The translations under genes and the position numbers were made by a program. DNA of 8,987 nucleotides from Chitinophagaceae bacterium (GTDB taxonomy: Bacteria; Bacteroidota; Bacteroidia; Chitinophagales; Chitinophagaceae), in NCBI GenBank assembly GCA_026785745.1, contig JAJAZO010000123.1, positions 1 to 8,987 on the forward strand, in the 5' to 3' direction. Shown here piece after piece: positions 6,288 through 8,987 of this stretch (its first letter is position 1; each line of letters opens with the position of its first letter). The notes below the pieces were generated by a model that saw nothing but the letters and a program-made list of their open reading frames with translations, searched no databases and was not told where the DNA came from.

Positions 6288-7955
6288 CTATACCCCTATC
6301 TTCTCATTCACCACTTTCAAAATCTCCTTTTCTAAAGCTATGGTTTTGTTCTCAATTTCCCGGCCCTTGTTCAATACATCTGTCACAAAATTTTTGTCAT
6401 CAAAGCCGCTGGCATTAATGCGGACATTCATAAAAGCCCCCATTACAGCGGTTCTGGCACATAAAGCCCCTACACCGGCATCCGACACGGAATTGGGGTT
6501 GCCAATTTCAGCCATGGCCTTTATCACTTCCATGCTATCATAAGAGGCGTGCATTACTTTGAACGGAATTTCAATAGCAAATTTTGTAGCCTCCTGTATG
6601 GCTTTGCTGCGGGTAGCTTTTTCTTCCTCTGTTGACTTTGGCAAACCAAAAGCTGACATTACCTGGTTGAATGCTTTGGTGTCAGCATCTACTAATTTCA
6701 CCAATTCATTTTTATACTGTTCTCCTTTTTCTGCCCAATCGCTAAACTCATCCCACCTTTCATCCCAACCTTTTTTATGTGAGGAGAGATTGGCCACCAT
6801 CGTAGCCAAAGAAACACCCAATGCTCCAACATAAGCCGAAATAGAACCACCTCCCGGTGCAGGACTTTCGCTGGCAGTTTCATCAGCAAAGTCCGTTAGT
6901 GTCATATTAACGAGTATGCTATCGGCCTTATTCTTCAATAGATATTCGATAACTCTTTCTTCGGGTTTAAAAGGGCTTAGTTCATCCAACCCCATAGATT
7001 TTACTGCAATCTTTATCAGTTCTTTTTCTGACACACCGGTTGACCGTTGTTGTTTTTGCAAAAAATATTTTCCTGCATCGGTTAATGATTTTAGGGGAAC
7101 CAATCCAACCAGTTCACTTCCGGTTACTCTTATGCCTCTTGCATCTGCTTTCTTACACACTTCATCAAACGCAATATGAACAGGTGTTACATTAATATTA
7201 GTAAGGTTCATGGAGATCTGTGCAATGCCATATTCTTCAATATACCATCCGATAGCTTTTACTGATTTCAACGTACCGGGTTTATTTATTTTCACTCCTT
7301 CTGAGCCTGCCGAAAAATCTACCACATTTCTTCCTGCTTCCCTTACATCAAAAGCAATGGCGTTGGCCCTTCTTGTGGAGGTGGTGTTGAGATTAATATT
7401 ATAGGCTACCAGAAAATCTCTTGCTCCGATAACGGTGCCGCCACGTTTTGCATCAAACTCTGCCGGGCCAAAATCTGGTTTCCATTCCGGTTGTTTAATT
7501 TTTTTGAAAAAGCCTTCATACTCTCCTGCCCTGATAACTGATAAATTATTACGGCTTTTATCCGGCTGTGCGGCTTCGTATAAATAAGCTGGTATCTGCA
7601 ACTCCTTTCCTACTCTTTCTGCTAACCGCTGTGCAAACTTTGCTGTTTCTTCCATGGAGATATTGGCAATCGGTATCAGTGGACAAACATCCGTGGCACC
7701 CATTCTTGGATGTTCCCCTTTATGTTTGCTCATATCAATCAGTTCTCCTGCTTTTTTAATGGCAAGGAATGCTGCTTCGATAACCGCTTCGGGATGGCCG
7801 ACAAATGTTACCACTGTCCGGTTGGTTGCTTTTCCCGGATCAACATTTAGCAAACGAACTCCATCTACAGTTTCGATTTGGTCAGTTATTTGTTTGATGA
7901 TGTTGAGATCATTTCCTTCGCTGAAATTGGGAACACATTCGATGATTGGTTGCAT
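6288..7955 (-). CDS. ftcD: Bifunctional glutamate formimidoyltransferase / formimidoyl-THF cyclodeaminase
   Basis: A 555-residue enzyme fused as in vertebrate FTCD (about 541 residues). The N-terminal domain (about 1-300) transfers the formimino group of N-formimino-L-glutamate to tetrahydrofolate: it opens with ECVPNFSEG (6-14), and HKGEHPRMGATDVCP (78-92) contains His82, which matches the position of the catalytic histidine described for the mammalian enzyme. TRRANAIAFDVREAGR (194-209) is another family block. The C-terminal helical cyclodeaminase domain (about 345-555) releases ammonia to give 5,10-methenyl-THF, and shows SESPAPGGGS (362-371), VDADTKAF (422-429) and EIGNPNSVSDAGVGA (483-497). 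Both domains look complete and no frameshift is seen. The ATG at 7955 places the start motif as expected. The gene is first in a minus-strand unit with hutG and is preceded by a short palindrome (7977-7990). It supplies one-carbon units from histidine breakdown. Confidence 0.95.
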   Translation of the reverse strand: MQPIIECVPNFSEGNDLNIIKQITDQIETVDGVRLLNVDPGKATNRTVVTFVGHPEAVIEAAFLAIKKAGELIDMSKHKGEHPRMGATDVCPLIPIANISMEETAKFAQRLAERVGKELQIPAYLYEAAQPDKSRNNLSVIRAGEYEGFFKKIKQPEWKPDFGPAEFDAKRGGTVIGARDFLVAYNINLNTTSTRRANAIAFDVREAGRNVVDFSAGSEGVKINKPGTLKSVKAIGWYIEEYGIAQISMNLTNINVTPVHIAFDEVCKKADARGIRVTGSELVGLVPLKSLTDAGKYFLQKQQRSTGVSEKELIKIAVKSMGLDELSPFKPEERVIEYLLKNKADSILVNMTLTDFADETASESPAPGGGSISAYVGALGVSLATMVANLSSHKKGWDERWDEFSDWAEKGEQYKNELVKLVDADTKAFNQVMSAFGLPKSTEEEKATRSKAIQEATKFAIEIPFKVMHASYDSMEVIKAMAEIGNPNSVSDAGVGALCARTAVMGAFMNVRINASGFDDKNFVTDVLNKGREIENKTIALEKEILKVVNEKIGV

Positions 7956-7976
7956 GGAATATAAGTTTGATTTGAA

Positions 7977-7990
7977 CCGATAGTTATCGG
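7977..7990. promoter_or_regulatory. Palindrome upstream of ftcD, possible operator or leader hairpin
   Basis: A perfect inverted repeat, CCGATA and TATCGG with a 2-base spacer, ends 22 bases before the ftcD ATG. On the minus strand a possible -7 element TATCTTAG (complement of 7995-8002, five of six fixed positions of TAnnTTTG) lies just upstream, which would put the palindrome at the transcription start, a usual place for a repressor site. I could not find a well-spaced -33 element. It could equally be a structured mRNA leader or a copy of a common genomic palindrome. Confidence 0.35.
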
Positions 7991-8038
7991 GATGCTAAGA
8001 TATTGCTTGTCTGAGTAAATAAAGTAACATCAAAAGAA

Positions 8039-8070
8039 TTTGCCAGCCACTTCTTGTATTTATAATTTAT
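8039..8070 (+). promoter_or_regulatory. Possible Bacteroidetes-type promoter for the antitoxin-like gene
   Basis: TTTG (8039-8042) and TAATTTAT (8063-8070) are spaced by 20 bp, like the Bacteroidetes -33 TTTG and -7 TAnnTTTG. The -7 copy matches only four of six fixed positions. If real, transcription would begin near 8077, downstream of the first ATG (8073), and would favour the ATG at 8088 as the true start. Confidence 0.28.
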
Positions 8071-8072
8071 AC

Positions 8073-8324
8073 ATGAAAATAAAGAATATGAGCAAGACTG
8101 TAAAGACAAAAAAATACCAGTTATTAGACGGCATCGAAGATGAAACTGTGCTAAACCAGGTAATGGAAGATGTAGCTTTTTATGCCATTAAAAAAGATGT
8201 CGTAGATAAACTAAATGCCGACCTGCTTAAGAAATTGGATAAAGCCATTGAGAAGGCCGATAATAAAGAATCAATCTCCTGGGATGATTTTAAGAATGAG
8301 ATGAATGAATGGAGAAAAAAATAA
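8073..8324 (+). CDS. Small antitoxin-like protein (putative type II addiction module component)
   Basis: An 83-residue protein if read from the ATG at 8073, or 78 from the ATG at 8088; a TTG at 8040 is unlikely because it falls in the probable promoter. The sequence is short, charged and mostly helical, with YQLLDGIEDETVLNQVMEDVAFY followed by a C-terminal ISWDDFKNEMNEWRKK. The layout of a helical N-terminal half and a terminal block with ISW, a short charged helix and a final W resembles the RelB/ParD-like addiction module proteins common in Bacteroidetes. That is recognition by pattern only, with no diagnostic motif. A RelE/ParE-type toxin normally overlaps or follows at once; here only an 11-codon ORF does. 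The gene stands alone, divergent from ftcD. It could instead be an unrelated small regulatory protein. Confidence 0.6.
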   Translation: MKIKNMSKTVKTKKYQLLDGIEDETVLNQVMEDVAFYAIKKDVVDKLNADLLKKLDKAIEKADNKESISWDDFKNEMNEWRKK

Positions 8325-8417
8325 TCGCCCCGCTACACTGTTGAACGAATTATGCAACTACCCCTGGCGAAACTGGAAAAGCTTCAGGAGTTTATGGATG
8401 GATTGGAGAAAGAGTGA
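8309..8417 (+). pseudogene. Possible remnant of a toxin partner gene
   Basis: An ATG at 8309 overlaps the end of the antitoxin-like gene by 16 bases in another frame, as toxin genes often do, and reads MEKKIIAPLHC before a TGA (8342-8344). The opening resembles the MxKKII start of many RelE/ParE toxins, but nothing toxin-like follows. A separate 21-codon ORF (8352-8417, MQLPLAKLEKLQEFMDGLEKE) lies just beyond, in the same frame as the antitoxin-like gene. Its helical peptide is too short to identify. The pair may be decay products of a lost partner, or chance. Confidence 0.2.
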
Positions 8418-8617
8418 GGGATGAGAATGTTACTCTGAATTCAGTTTACTGCTGCCATAAATATGTGCTGATTATCAATAGAATTTTATACCAGTAGTGG
8501 CGTATATTTATGTTTTAGCAACAAGCATAAAGACTGACTCATTATAAATGGGGTTAAATATTATTAAGACAATTTAAAAGCAAACAACTATTCTACTATA
8601 ATTATGCACTAATTGAA
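8418..8617. other. AT-rich spacer, no gene recognised
   Basis: About 200 bases with no convincing coding frame on either strand. A possible promoter for the downstream regulator is TTTA (8485-8488), a 20-bp gap and TATGTTTT (8509-8516), five of six fixed positions of the Bacteroidetes -7 element; it would leave a leader of about 95 bases. An AT-only inverted repeat TTAAAT (8554-8559) and ATTTAA (8572-8577) is probably chance. No terminator hairpin was seen after the antitoxin-like gene. Confidence 0.3.
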
Positions 8618-8987
8618 TTGGAAGTAAAAATATACATACCACATCCCGCTTTACAGGATTATGTCTTGCATTTATCGACAATTGATGCTTTACTACCGGA
8701 AGGAATGAATGATGTGGTAACCCCTTATCCGGCTACTCCATTTCAATCGTTGTTCTTTTATTGCAACAATCCAGTATCTATGAGCAGGACAGGGACAAGA
8801 GATTTTGAACTGCAACCAAGTATAGTATTAACAGGGCCTCAGTTTTCTCGGGTGAATGTAAAAGTTAGTAGTAAGTTGAGAGCCATACGTGTAGATTTTC
8901 TCCCGGGGGGAATGTATAGAATGTTGGGTATCACTATGAATGAGTTATTTGATGGTGGGTTTGATGCATTTGATTTCTTTGGTGACG
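8618..8987 (+). CDS. AraC-family transcriptional regulator, N-terminal sensor part (3' end outside window)
   Basis: The frame is open to the right edge and shows 123 residues. It opens with EVKIYIPHPALQDYV, continues with TPYPATPFQSLFFYCNNP and an FxRVNVKVSSKLRAIRVDFLPGGMYRMLGI block, and reaches ELFDGGFDAFDFFGD. This is the pattern of the DUF6597-type sensor domain found at the N-terminus of Bacteroidetes AraC-family regulators; the DNA-binding helix-turn-helix part would lie beyond the window. No in-frame ATG precedes the conserved IPHP motif: the frame is closed by a TAA at 8555-8557, and the first ATG (8705) would cut the domain, so TTG at 8618 is the best start, with ATT at 8612 a less likely one. 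The ligand and target genes are unknown. Confidence 0.75.
   Translation, partial: MEVKIYIPHPALQDYVLHLSTIDALLPEGMNDVVTPYPATPFQSLFFYCNNPVSMSRTGTRDFELQPSIVLTGPQFSRVNVKVSSKLRAIRVDFLPGGMYRMLGITMNELFDGGFDAFDFFGD

Noticed and set aside
8345..8497. Open frame continuing after the short toxin-like ORF
   Set aside because: It has no start codon near its beginning, no recognisable motif, and a composition unlike the neighbouring genes.
8554..8577. Inverted repeat TTAAAT/ATTTAA before the AraC-type gene
   Set aside because: The arms are A/T only, 12 bases apart in a very AT-rich spacer, so chance is the simplest explanation.

Overview
The window comes from a member of the Bacteroidota, most probably the Chitinophagaceae or a close relative. 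This rests on the low-to-moderate GC content, starts with A-rich leaders instead of Shine-Dalgarno sites, possible TTTG/TAnnTTTG-type promoters, and the gene families present (BON-domain lipoprotein, Bacteroidetes-type formimidoylglutamase, DUF6597-type AraC regulator). The taxonomic call is an inference from gene content, with no marker gene in view.

Layout, left to right. Positions 1-1638 hold the 3' part of an ABC-F ATPase whose start lies off the left edge. Positions 1734-2691 hold a two-gene plus-strand unit: a two-BON-domain lipoprotein, then 19 bp later a protein with a BON-like N-terminal half and a bacterial SH3 domain. The unit ends at a clear intrinsic terminator (2721-2750). An exported protein of unknown function lies on the minus strand (2757-3275). 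Divergent from it is a 581-residue exported TPR protein (3398-5143) with a striking set of conserved-looking histidines. Its stop codon directly abuts the stop codon of a minus-strand histidine-degradation operon, ftcD (7955-6288) followed by hutG (6244-5144).

To the right, a small plus-strand gene (8073-8324) looks like a type II antitoxin, but no intact toxin follows, only a very short overlapping ORF. After a mostly empty AT-rich spacer, the N-terminal half of an AraC-family regulator begins at a TTG codon near 8618 and runs off the right edge.

How the genes work together. FtcD and HutG both consume N-formimino-L-glutamate, the last intermediate of histidine degradation. FtcD passes the formimino carbon to tetrahydrofolate, while HutG hydrolyses it to formamide, so the operon encodes two alternative final steps. 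The BON and BON-SH3 proteins are probably co-transcribed and may share an envelope role. The remaining genes are not obviously linked to each other. No RNA gene, CRISPR array, insertion sequence or prophage gene is visible. I did not find a convincing wholly new system. The points most worth checking are the histidine-rich TPR protein, the cysteine cluster in the BON lipoprotein, the doubled FIGLU route and the apparently orphaned antitoxin.
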